Counted from the stretch's first letter, positions 1 to 6,363 are shown. The stretch: 6,643 bases of DNA from JAVBSX01 sp964576215 (GCA_964576215.1 CAZNVM010000252.1:1-6643); one strand, 5' to 3'. The notes: a model not told the origin generated them from the letters alone. Program-made: numbers and translations.

Positions 1-351
1 TTGGATTGCTTTGACAAACGCCGCTCTTTCGGTATTGCGTTTGGTCCAAGTACCGGGTAAACCCCTGACTCAGACGGCGGAAAATTTTCACTATTCGCCC
101 AGAAAAGCTCTCCAAATGTTCGGATTCAGCATATTTTAAACTTTGCAATCGTCTTGATGTAAACGGTAGCCAGGAACGAAAACGGTGGATTAAAACGAAA
201 CGGCAAACCGGTCACTCACGCCGAGCGGTTGCAATTTTCCATTGTTACTGTTTTTTTCTCTCATTGCTTGTACAATTTGCTTGTACAATGTCCGACGTCG
301 CGCCGCTCCCGCATGGGGCAGAGTTGCCGACGCTAACAGATCGCTTTCCTC
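1..351. other. Upstream region without a supportable gene
   Basis: No reading frame here can be defended as a gene. One plus-strand frame is open from the left edge to a TAA at 137-139 (45 codons) and could be the tail of a gene outside the window. A minus-strand frame from a GTG at 91-89 is also open to the left edge. They overlap, neither has a recognisable motif, and I cannot choose between them. The second half (about 140-351) is A/T-richer in places and contains the 13-bp tandem duplication described separately. No tRNA, rRNA or CRISPR pattern was seen. Confidence 0.5.
264..289 (+). promoter_or_regulatory. Tandem 13-bp duplication with twin TACAAT boxes, candidate promoter/operator for the LRR gene
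   Basis: The 13-mer TTGCTTGTACAAT occurs twice back to back (264-276 and 277-289). Each copy contains the 8-bp perfect palindrome TTGTACAA (268-275 and 281-288) and ends in TACAAT, a 5/6 match to the sigma70 -10 box (271-276 and 284-289). No good -35 box lies at the usual distance from either copy. The second box would start transcription near 296, leaving a leader of about 55 nt before the ATG at 352. The repeated palindrome could also bind a dimeric regulator. Promoter and operator roles are inferred; the duplication itself is read directly. Confidence 0.4.
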
Positions 352-1497
352 ATGATTCCGTCCAGAAATTTCCGTTTTTTTTTCCTGCTACTGATCGTTT
401 GTTTTTGCCGGCCTTTTCCGCAAACCGAGGCAAGTGACGCGACGGTTGCGGAAACCGTACAAAAATGCGGCGGTTTGATCGTTCGGGACGCTCAAACCGG
501 AAAAGTCACCGAAGTCGACGTGGCGGCAAACCGCTCTTCCGTCGACGACGAAGCGTTTTCGGCAATCGTACAATTGACCGGTTTGAAAAAACTTTCCCTT
601 TCCGGCGCGTCGCTGTCCGAACAATCGCTCAAAAAACTGGAATCGCTCACATCGCTGGAAGAATTGTACCTGGTCGATACGATCACTACGGACGACGACC
701 TTGACGCCCTTAGCCGCAAGCTAAAAAATCTCCGGCGGCTGACGCTTCGGCGATTAACAAAGTTGAGCGATCAGGGATTATCGTCGCTGGGTAACTTGAA
801 AGAGCTGCGCAATCTTGCCCTGCTGAATTTGTCCCTCGGCGGTCCCGGTCTCGAATCGGTCAGCTCGCTTTCATCGCTACGAGCTTTGGACTTGCGGGGT
901 TGCAATCAACTCACGTCAGAGGATTACCAACATTTGACGAAAATGACGGCACTGACGGACTTGAAAATCGGCGGTGCAAGTGTCAATGCGGATGTTCTCC
1001 GGGCCGTTGCCGCCTTGCCGAATCTGACCGCTTTGACGGTTGAGGACGCGACCGTGCCGACGGAGGTTTGGGAAGAATTGTTTGCCAATCCGCAGTGGTC
1101 GGAAAATATGACAAGTCTCGCGTTTGCCAGAATGTACACCATCAACGACCGGGTGCTCGAAAAACTGTCGAATTTCAAGAAACTGAAATCCCTCTCGCTA
1201 AGAGCACTCCCTGTGCGAGGTTCCTTTGTGAGCAATTTGGCACCGGACTCCCCGTTGTTTACGAATTTGCAAACGCTCGGAATGACCAAAAATTATGCGT
1301 CGGCGGACGAAATTCTCCAGTTGAAACGGTTCAAAAATCTGAAAAAACTCGATTTTTCCGCGACACCGATGACACTTGAAAAAATCGAGGCACTGTGTAC
1401 ACTGGACCAGATCGAGACGTTGATGCTGGTCGATTGTCAACTCTCCGACGAAATGCTGGAAAAATTGATGGTATTAAAAAATTCAATTGAAAGGTGA
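352..1497 (+). CDS. Secreted leucine-rich-repeat protein
   Basis: This 381-residue protein opens with a short basic segment and a hydrophobic core (residues 9-18, rich in F and L), then a likely signal peptidase I site after TEA (residue 27). It should therefore be exported; there is no proper lipobox. From about residue 70 to the end it is a run of roughly ten leucine-rich repeats of about 24-26 residues, with motifs such as LKKLSLSGA (78-86), LRALDLRGC (176-184) and LKSLSLRAL (278-286). These resemble the RNI/cysteine-containing-like repeats common in planctomycete proteins. LRR folds bind other proteins; the partner is unknown and no catalytic domain is visible. The ATG at 352 has no clear Shine-Dalgarno, but it is the only start that gives the signal peptide. 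The gene ends 6 bp before the oxidoreductase ATG, so the two are probably co-transcribed. Confidence 0.85.
   Translation: MIPSRNFRFFFLLLIVCFCRPFPQTEASDATVAETVQKCGGLIVRDAQTGKVTEVDVAANRSSVDDEAFSAIVQLTGLKKLSLSGASLSEQSLKKLESLTSLEELYLVDTITTDDDLDALSRKLKNLRRLTLRRLTKLSDQGLSSLGNLKELRNLALLNLSLGGPGLESVSSLSSLRALDLRGCNQLTSEDYQHLTKMTALTDLKIGGASVNADVLRAVAALPNLTALTVEDATVPTEVWEELFANPQWSENMTSLAFARMYTINDRVLEKLSNFKKLKSLSLRALPVRGSFVSNLAPDSPLFTNLQTLGMTKNYASADEILQLKRFKNLKKLDFSATPMTLEKIEALCTLDQIETLMLVDCQLSDEMLEKLMVLKNSIER
1489..1497 (+). promoter_or_regulatory. Ribosome binding site overlapping the LRR stop codon
   Basis: GAAAGGTGA contains an AAGGTG Shine-Dalgarno core at 1491-1496, 7 nt before the ATG at 1504, and its final TGA (1495-1497) is the stop codon of the LRR gene. 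It is one of the best ribosome binding sites in the window. Ribosomes finishing the upstream gene would be placed to restart on the oxidoreductase, which suggests translational coupling. Confidence 0.7.
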
Positions 1498-1503
1498 AAC
1501 ACA

Positions 1504-2766
1504 ATGACAAAACTGACACGTCGTGATCTTTTGAAAGAGGCGGCAATTGCAGCGGCAGCTTCTCCGATGATTGTTCCCCGCTCCGTTTTCGGTACGGAGG
1601 AGAAAGCGGCACCAAGCGAGCGGGTAACCGTTGCCCATATTGGAGTCGGAGGGATGGGAATGGGCGATCTGGGAGCCGTTCTTGCCTGCAAAGAAGCACA
1701 GACCGTGGCTGTGGCGGACCCTTACCAGGATCGTCGTGACGCCGCTGCCGCCGTTGCCAATGCAAAAGGATACGCGGATTTCCGTAAACTTTTCGACCAG
1801 GAAAAGGTTGACGCCGTCGTCATTGCCACGCCGGACCATTGGCACGTTCCCGCCGCCATTTACGCCGGGAAACGCGGGATTCACGCTTACGTACAAAAAC
1901 CGCTGGGATTAACTATTGAACAGGATTTGACGATTGCAAAGTTGTTCAAGGAAAACAATCTCCTCTTCCAATACGGAACACAGCAGCGGAGCATACCGCA
2001 CTGTTACCGCGGCTGTGAACTGGTACGTCGTGGTGCCATCGGCAAAATCCAATCGATAGAAGTAACCGCTCCCAATGGCTCCGCCGGTGGTTCCACGCAG
2101 GAAGTTCCCGTTCCGGCAACGTTGGATTACGACCTTTGGCTTGGCCCGGCACCGAAAGCTCCCTACACGGTTGATCGTTGTGTCAATCCGGGACATTTTT
2201 TCATTAACGATTATTCCATCGGTTACCTGGCCGGTTGGGGATCGCACCCGCTCGATATTATGGTTTGGGGAAGCGACGCCGATCTTTCCGGACCGATCAC
2301 CGTAGAAGGAACGGGATTGATCCCGACTGATGGTCTCTACAACAACGTAATGAACTGGGAAATGAACATCATGCTGGGTGACACCCCGCTTTCGTTCAAA
2401 ACCGGCGGCGACATGACGAAATTTCACGGCGAAGACGGACGTTGGATCGATGTTCGCCGCGGCAGTCTGGCAGCCAACGATCCAGCGATTCTTGATTCCT
2501 TCGACGAATCGGCACCGTCGATATTGCAACCGAGTCGAAGCGTCAATCACGAGGCCGACTTCATTTTGGCGATCAAGGAAGGAAAACGGGCCGTCACCAC
2601 ACTTGAAGAATCCGTTCGGAGCGACATCATCAGTCACCTGTGCGACATTGCGGTTCGGACGAATTCCAAAGTCTCCTGGGATCCGCTCAAGTTCGAGTTT
2701 ATCAGCGTTCCCGACGCCGGAAGAAAAATGGTGTCACGACCCATTCGGGCACCCTGGACTCTGTAA
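1504..2766 (+). CDS. Tat-exported Gfo/Idh/MocA family oxidoreductase
   Basis: This 420-residue protein is a predicted NAD(P)-dependent sugar or polyol dehydrogenase. The N-terminus is a twin-arginine signal (TRRDLLK, residues 5-11), followed by an Ala-rich stretch and a likely cut near residue 30, so it should be exported folded with its cofactor, as known for Zymomonas glucose-fructose oxidoreductase. The Rossmann motif IGVGGMG (46-52) starts the nucleotide-binding domain. ATPDHWHVPAA (108-118) and YVQKPLG (129-135, with the family's Lys-Pro at 132-133) follow. GWGSHPLDIM (244-253) supplies the GxxxHxxD-type active-site His248 and Asp251. The rest is the alpha/beta C-terminal domain. Length and motif order are normal for secreted planctomycete members, which occur in many paralogues, so the substrate cannot be named. 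It follows the LRR gene by 6 bp with a strong, overlapping ribosome binding site. Confidence 0.93.
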   Translation: MTKLTRRDLLKEAAIAAAASPMIVPRSVFGTEEKAAPSERVTVAHIGVGGMGMGDLGAVLACKEAQTVAVADPYQDRRDAAAAVANAKGYADFRKLFDQEKVDAVVIATPDHWHVPAAIYAGKRGIHAYVQKPLGLTIEQDLTIAKLFKENNLLFQYGTQQRSIPHCYRGCELVRRGAIGKIQSIEVTAPNGSAGGSTQEVPVPATLDYDLWLGPAPKAPYTVDRCVNPGHFFINDYSIGYLAGWGSHPLDIMVWGSDADLSGPITVEGTGLIPTDGLYNNVMNWEMNIMLGDTPLSFKTGGDMTKFHGEDGRWIDVRRGSLAANDPAILDSFDESAPSILQPSRSVNHEADFILAIKEGKRAVTTLEESVRSDIISHLCDIAVRTNSKVSWDPLKFEFISVPDAGRKMVSRPIRAPWTL

Positions 2767-2776
2767 TTCGGGATGT

Positions 2777-2782
2777 TTATAC
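2777..2782 (+). promoter_or_regulatory. Possible -10 box upstream of the ketosynthase
   Basis: TATACT (5/6 match to TATAAT) lies in the 81-bp gap before the synthase, about 65 nt upstream of its ATG. No convincing -35 box is found 16-18 bp upstream, where the end of the oxidoreductase gene lies. Read-through from the upstream pair is an equally good explanation for expression. Confidence 0.25.
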
Positions 2783-2815
2783 TGTTCCTTACGGTTTGAG
2801 TAACAATTTTTTTAC

Positions 2816-2828
2816 GAGGGCCACCCTC
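2816..2828 (+). promoter_or_regulatory. Small hairpin in the leader of the ketosynthase
   Basis: GAGGG-CCA-CCCTC forms a perfect 5-bp stem with a 3-nt loop, 19 nt before the ATG at 2848. A run of seven T lies before it (about 2807-2813) rather than after it, so it is not a normal plus-strand terminator. It sits just upstream of the weak GGGGGA Shine-Dalgarno candidate (about 2830-2835) and might influence initiation; that role is speculative. Confidence 0.3.
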
Positions 2829-2847
2829 CGGGGGATTACTTTCAGAG

Positions 2848-4083
2848 ATGAAAACACGTATCGTCATCACCGGTCTCGGGCTGACTTCGCCCAACGGCAA
2901 CAATTTGGCCGAATACCGCGCTGCGCTTCTTTCCGGGAAGAGCGGCGTTCAGGATTACGAAATCCGTTACTTCGGCAAAACACTGGCCGGAATCTGCAAT
3001 TTCGATGCGACGCGATACCAAAGCCGTAAGGACGTTCGCCGCGGTACCCGGGCCGGGAGCATTGCCGTTTACTGTGCCAACGAAGCGATTCGTGACGCCG
3101 GGATTGATCTTGCGGTCTGTAACAAATCGTCCGTCGGCGTTTATCTTGGTATCACGGAACACGGCAACGTCGAAACGGAAAACGAAATTTACAACATCAA
3201 ACAGTACGATTACGACTGCAAGATGTGGTCGCACCACCATAATCCGCGAACCGTTGCGAACAGTCCGGCGGGCGAAGTCACGCTCAACCTTGGTATCACG
3301 GGGCCGCATTATTGTTTGGGGGCGGCGTGTGCGGCGGGCAATGCCGGGATCATTCAAGGAGTTCAGCAGCTCCTTCTCGGCGAAGTCGATATTGCTCTGG
3401 CCGGCGGCGTTTCGGAGAGTATTCACACGTTCGGCATCTTCGCCGCGTTTGCCGCTCAAAACGCATTGGCGTCACACTCCGATCCGGCGAAAGCGTCCCG
3501 GCCGTTCGACAAAAACCGTAACGGAATCGTCGTCGCGGAGGGAGGTTGCGTTTACGTGTTGGAACGGCTTGACGACGCGAAAAAACGGGGCGCAAAAATC
3601 CTCGGCGAAATCGTCGGATACGCAATGAATTCCGACGCAACCGATTTCGTACTTCCGAATCCCGAGCGACAGGAGCAATGTATGAGAAAAGCTCTCGACC
3701 GGGCCAGGCTTGCACCGGAGCAAATCGGTATTGTCAGTACACACGCTACTGCAACACCACAAGGGGACGCTCAGGAAATTCAGGCAATTCGCAACATTTT
3801 CGGACAATCGAAGAAAACGTACATCAATAATACGAAGAGTTTTATCGGACACGCGATGGGAGCGGCGGGCGTTTTGGAACTGGCCGGAAATCTGCCGGCG
3901 TTTGAAGACGGAATCGTGCATCCGACGATCAATTGCGACGAACTCGACCCAGAGTGTGCGATTGACAATCTTGTGATCGGCACACAGAAAAAAGCGGAAC
4001 GAATTGATTACATTCTCAATAATTCTTTCGGCATGGTCGGGATCAATTCCGTTGTCATCGTCGGAAAACCTCCGCAAGAATAA
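2848..4083 (+). CDS. Beta-ketoacyl-ACP synthase, FabF-like (KAS II family)
   Basis: This 411-residue condensing enzyme has the full length of FabF. Such enzymes join an acyl group held on the active-site cysteine to malonyl-ACP, releasing CO2 and lengthening the chain by two carbons in the cytoplasm. The N-terminus VITGLGLTSPNG (6-17) is typical. The nucleophile is Cys161 in GAACAAGNAG (158-167). His299 lies in STHATATPQGD (297-307) and His335 in TKSFIGHAMGAAG (329-341), with the conserved Lys330. The triad matches the spacing of E. coli FabF (163/303/340). Two departures are visible: HAT replaces the usual HGT, and the C-terminal loop normally FGFGGTN reads FGMVGIN (394-400), replacing the gating Phe by Met396. 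It may therefore be a specialised paralogue, so I give no symbol. No acyl carrier protein or other fab gene is adjacent. The ribosome binding site is weak, but the start agrees with the family. Confidence 0.9.
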   Translation: MKTRIVITGLGLTSPNGNNLAEYRAALLSGKSGVQDYEIRYFGKTLAGICNFDATRYQSRKDVRRGTRAGSIAVYCANEAIRDAGIDLAVCNKSSVGVYLGITEHGNVETENEIYNIKQYDYDCKMWSHHHNPRTVANSPAGEVTLNLGITGPHYCLGAACAAGNAGIIQGVQQLLLGEVDIALAGGVSESIHTFGIFAAFAAQNALASHSDPAKASRPFDKNRNGIVVAEGGCVYVLERLDDAKKRGAKILGEIVGYAMNSDATDFVLPNPERQEQCMRKALDRARLAPEQIGIVSTHATATPQGDAQEIQAIRNIFGQSKKTYINNTKSFIGHAMGAAGVLELAGNLPAFEDGIVHPTINCDELDPECAIDNLVIGTQKKAERIDYILNNSFGMVGINSVVIVGKPPQE

Positions 4084-4086
4084 AAG

Positions 4087-4122
4087 AGCGACCGGATTAC
4101 CCCGGCGTTCGATCCGGTCGCT
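4087..4122. terminator. Bidirectional terminator-like hairpin
   Basis: AGCGACCGGAT (4087-4097) and ATCCGGTCGCT (4112-4122) form a perfect 11-bp stem with a 14-nt loop, beginning 3 nt after the synthase stop codon. On the plus strand the stem is followed by TCCC, a poor U-tract. On the minus strand it is followed by CTTTTATT, a better one, so it may also stop transcripts of the convergent small basic protein gene. Confidence 0.65.
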
Positions 4123-4145
4123 TCCCGGACATTTGTAAGGCGCAC

Positions 4146-4185
4146 AATAACAGGCGGCACCCCCACTCGGAGGTCACCGCTTATT
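4146..4185 (-). terminator. Hairpin downstream of the small basic protein gene
   Basis: Read on the minus strand, just after the gene that ends at 4208, this runs AATAA, GCGG, TG, ACCTCC, loop GAGT, GGGGGT, G, CCGC, CTG, TTATT. The GCGG/CCGC and ACCTCC/GGGGGT arms pair (one G-U), and the flanking AATAA/TTATT can extend the structure. The T-rich 3' side is compatible with an intrinsic terminator. The core resembles the element after atpD at 6364-6394. Confidence 0.5.
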
Positions 4186-4207
4186 CCCGTTGCCCTGAAG
4201 AGCGTGT

Positions 4208-4501
4208 TTACCGTCTTGCGGTCTGCTTCCCTTTTTCGTCGGATTTGGACTTTGTCGCGGCTTTCACGGCCTTTCCCTTCGCAGGAGTTGCGGCAGCTAC
4301 GGCGTCCCCTTCTTCGCCTTTCTTCTTTTTCTTCTTCTTCAAGACGACTTTGTAAACGCGAACTTTCGGCAACCCGAACGGTCCGTCGGCTTCTGTCCAA
4401 CGGTCCTGATCCTGCAAGCGGGTGATACGCTCGGCGCGGGTAAGAACATTGCGGGATCGGGTAATCCCTTTGCGAACTTTTAAACTTTTGTCGATGGTCA
4501 T
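4208..4501 (-). CDS. Small basic protein, PVC-superphylum signature family, with Lys/Ala-rich tail
   Basis: This 97-residue, strongly basic protein starts MTIDKSLKVRKG and continues through RSRNVLTRAERI (16-27), DRWTEADGPFGLPKVRVYKV (33-52) and a run of seven lysines (55-61). This pattern matches, from memory, the short basic protein shared by Planctomycetes, Verrucomicrobia and Chlamydiae and described as a PVC signature protein, thought to bind nucleic acid or ribosomes. Its exact function is not settled. After the lysine run comes a low-complexity Ala/Lys tail (62-97) like bacterial histone H1-like proteins; as I remember the family, members mostly end near the lysine run. I chose the ATG at 4501, which gives the conserved MxIDKSL start; an in-frame GTG at 4510 would add only three residues. 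It converges with the synthase and is divergent from atpD. Confidence 0.85.
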   Translation of the reverse strand: MTIDKSLKVRKGITRSRNVLTRAERITRLQDQDRWTEADGPFGLPKVRVYKVVLKKKKKKKGEEGDAVAAATPAKGKAVKAATKSKSDEKGKQTARR

Positions 4502-4513
4502 AATAAACACTCA

Positions 4514-4529
4514 GTCTCCCGAAAGAGAC
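4514..4529 (-). promoter_or_regulatory. Leader hairpin overlapping the weak ribosome binding site of the small basic protein gene
   Basis: On the minus strand GTCTC-TTTCGG-GAGAC forms a 5-bp stem 12 nt before the ATG at 4501. The only Shine-Dalgarno-like sequence, GGGAG, lies within the 3' loop and arm. The structure could therefore mask the ribosome binding site and allow translational control, but the stem is short and the spacing to the ATG is already long (about 14 nt). Confidence 0.3.
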
Positions 4530-4574
4530 GGCTGAAACAGAAGCGATTCAAATGGATCGAGACTCGAGCGGGGA

Positions 4575-4602
4575 ATTATAATGGGGATTCCCGTAAAGTA
4601 AA
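4575..4602 (-). promoter_or_regulatory. Sigma70-type promoter of the small basic protein gene
   Basis: On the minus strand a perfect TATAAT -10 box (4580-4575) is preceded, after a 16-bp spacer, by TTTACT (4602-4597), a 4/6 match to TTGACA. Transcription would begin near 4568, giving a leader of about 65 nt. The -10 box lies inside an interrupted inverted repeat, GGGAAT (4571-4576) and ATTCCC (4587-4592), a possible operator. Confidence 0.6.
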
Positions 4603-4610
4603 GGGGGCTA

Positions 4611-4777
4611 AAGAAGCCAGCAGGAGGATTGCAAAGTCCTTGGGAACGCAGGCTTCCAGCCTGCGCGACGGTTGCGGAACCGCCCTTGCACAGGTTAGGA
4701 TGCCTACGAACTCACTGGCAGGCTGGAAGCCTGCGTTCCCAGGAAAAAAGCGACTTTGCAATCCTCCTGAAGAAGCC
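4611..4777. repeat. 149-bp nested inverted-repeat element (MITE/REP-like) with flanking 8-bp direct repeats
   Basis: The core spans 4621-4769. Its ends are perfect 18-bp inverted repeats (4621-4638 and 4752-4769). Inside lies a second perfect 24-bp inverted pair (4641-4664 and 4718-4741), separated from the outer arms by 2 nt on the left and 10 nt on the right. Each inner arm itself contains the mini-palindrome GCAGGCT-NNN-AGCCTGC. The 53-nt centre carries a hairpin CGGTT-GCGG-AACCG (4669-4682). The 8-mer AAGAAGCC occurs at 4611-4618 and 4770-4777, directly next to the right end and 2 nt from the left end, resembling a target-site duplication. There is no transposase gene, so mobility would need one elsewhere. 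Short frames through it are artefacts of the repeat. Confidence 0.75.
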
Positions 4778-4814
4778 GGAAGGCCATTGCTTTTCCAGAT
4801 ATTTTTCCCCATAC

Positions 4815-4844
4815 CTGTCAAAGACACCAAATAGAGGTTATAAT
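4815..4844 (+). promoter_or_regulatory. Sigma70-type promoter of atpD
   Basis: A perfect TATAAT -10 box (4839-4844) is preceded, after an 18-bp spacer, by CTGTCA (4815-4820), a 4/6 match to TTGACA. Transcription would begin near 4851, about 45 nt before the atpD start. This supports atpD being the first gene of its own transcript. Confidence 0.65.
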
Positions 4845-4895
4845 ACAGGTGTGTTTTCTTCTTATTATCCCTCACAATTTATTTCAGAGTGAACA

Positions 4896-6350
4896 ATGGT
4901 CGCAACAATGGATAAAGTTTTCGGTAAAATTACCCAGGTCATCGGTTCCACTTTCGACGCGGAGTTTCCTGAGGACAAGCTCCCGGCAATCTACAACGCC
5001 ATCAAGATCGAAAGCGATCAAAAAGGGATCAATATTCGCTTGACCGGTGAGGTTCAACAACACCTCGGCGGTGGTCGGGTCCGTTGCGTCGCCTTGGGAA
5101 GCACCGATGGCTTGGTTCGCGGGATGGATTGTCTCGACACCGGTGCCCCGGTCGCCGTTCCGGTCGGTAAGGAAACCCTGGGCCGCGTCTTTAACCTGCT
5201 TGGCGAACCGATTGACAAAAGAGGCCCGGTCAACGCGACGGAATACCGCCCGATTCACCAACCGGCCCCGAAAGTAACCGACCTTTCGACCAGTACCGAA
5301 GTGTTCGTTACCGGAATCAAGGTGATCGACCTTCTCACGCCGTTCGTTCGCGGTGGTAAAGCGGGCCTTTTCGGCGGGGCAGGTTTGGGCAAAACCGTTA
5401 TCTTGCAGGAGCTTATCGCCCGAATCGCCAGTGCTCACGGCGGAAGTTCCGTGTTTGCCGGGGTCGGCGAACGAACCCGTGAGGGAAACGACCTTTGGCT
5501 TGAAATGCAGGAAGCGAAAATCGGCAATACGGGCCGTAGCGTCATTGAGCAAACGACCATGGTGTTCGGTCAGATGAATGAACCGCCGGGAGCACGCCTT
5601 CGAGTCGCTCTTTCGGCGTTGACCATGGCGGAGTATTTCCGGGACGCAACGGGAACCGATGTGCTTTTGTTTATCGACAACATTTTCCGTTTTTCTCAAG
5701 CCGGTTCGGAGGTTTCCGCACTTCTGGGCCGTATGCCTTCCGCTGTCGGTTATCAGCCGACGTTGGCGTCGGAAATGGGGGCGTTGCAGGAACGAATCGC
5801 GTCGACGAGCAAAGGGGCGATCACCTCGGTCCAAGCGGTTTACGTTCCGGCGGACGACCCGACCGACCCGGCCCCGGCGACGGCGTTCGGACAGTTGGAC
5901 GCCTTTATCTACTTGGAACGGGCGATTTCCGAAAAGGGAATTTATCCGGCGGTCGATCCGCTCGCCTCATCCAGCCGCGTTTTGGATCCGCAGTACGTCG
6001 GAGAACGGCATTACGCTTGTGCCCGGCGGGTGCAGCAGACGCTCCAACGATACCGGGAATTGCAGGATATTATCGCGATTCTCGGCGTCGATGAACTGGC
6101 GGAAGAGGACAAACTCGTCGTCCACCGGGCACGCCGTATGGAGCGGTTCTTGTCGCAACCGTTTTTGGTTGCCGAGGTTTTCACCGGCAAGCCGGGCGAA
6201 ATCACGCCGCTGGAAGAGACGATCCGCTCCTTCGAGGAAATCGCTGACGGCAAGTGGGACCATCTTCCGGAGCAGGCGTTTATGTATGTCGGTGCCGTCG
6301 AACAAGCCGCCGAACAGGCCGAAAAAATGGAAGCCGCTGCGAAAAAGTAA
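4896..6350 (+). CDS. atpD: F1F0 ATP synthase subunit beta
   Basis: This is the catalytic beta subunit of the F1 sector; three copies alternate with alpha in the membrane-attached head and make ATP from ADP and phosphate. At 484 residues it is complete. It has the beta-barrel domain (about 1-85), Walker A GGAGLGKT (160-167, Leu where E. coli has Val), the catalytic-Glu motif GERTREG (Glu192), Walker B LLFIDNIFRF (257-266, Asp261) and the ATPase signature PAVDPLASSS (351-360). The lever motif is DELAEED (399-405), one change from E. coli DELSEED. Overall it reads like planctomycete AtpD. I chose the ATG at 4896 because a weak AGAGTGA lies just upstream; the ATG at 4908 has none. A promoter precedes it, so it seems to begin its own transcript. 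Neither atpG upstream nor an immediately adjacent atpC downstream is visible, unlike the common order. Confidence 0.97.
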   Translation: MVATMDKVFGKITQVIGSTFDAEFPEDKLPAIYNAIKIESDQKGINIRLTGEVQQHLGGGRVRCVALGSTDGLVRGMDCLDTGAPVAVPVGKETLGRVFNLLGEPIDKRGPVNATEYRPIHQPAPKVTDLSTSTEVFVTGIKVIDLLTPFVRGGKAGLFGGAGLGKTVILQELIARIASAHGGSSVFAGVGERTREGNDLWLEMQEAKIGNTGRSVIEQTTMVFGQMNEPPGARLRVALSALTMAEYFRDATGTDVLLFIDNIFRFSQAGSEVSALLGRMPSAVGYQPTLASEMGALQERIASTSKGAITSVQAVYVPADDPTDPAPATAFGQLDAFIYLERAISEKGIYPAVDPLASSSRVLDPQYVGERHYACARRVQQTLQRYRELQDIIAILGVDELAEEDKLVVHRARRMERFLSQPFLVAEVFTGKPGEITPLEETIRSFEEIADGKWDHLPEQAFMYVGAVEQAAEQAEKMEAAAKK

Positions 6351-6363
6351 GCCAATCAGAGTA

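Noticed and set aside
11..38. TTGACA at 11-16 as a promoter
   Set aside because: The best -10 candidate at the right distance matches only 3 of 6 positions and no gene follows within reach.
139..150. ACTTTGCAATC shared with the outer arm of the 4621-4769 element (and its complement near 1932-1942)
   Set aside because: An 11-base match is within chance for a window of this size, and one copy is inside a coding region.
1909..2637. Minus-strand open frame (242 codons) antisense to the oxidoreductase
   Set aside because: Shadow of a clear Gfo/Idh/MocA gene; no domain, no ribosome binding site.
2842..3459. Minus-strand open frame (205 codons) antisense to the ketosynthase
   Set aside because: Arg-rich, motif-free mirror of a conserved enzyme; treated as a shadow.
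4576..4875. Small frames on both strands across the inverted repeat (64-99 codons)
   Set aside because: Their sequence is generated by the palindromic repeat itself (for example AGWKPAFPG-like strings) and lies over two promoters; not a gene.
4884..5834. Long minus-strand open frame (316 codons) antisense to atpD
   Set aside because: It is the mirror of a highly conserved coding sequence, has no recognisable motif, and open antisense frames are expected from this codon usage.
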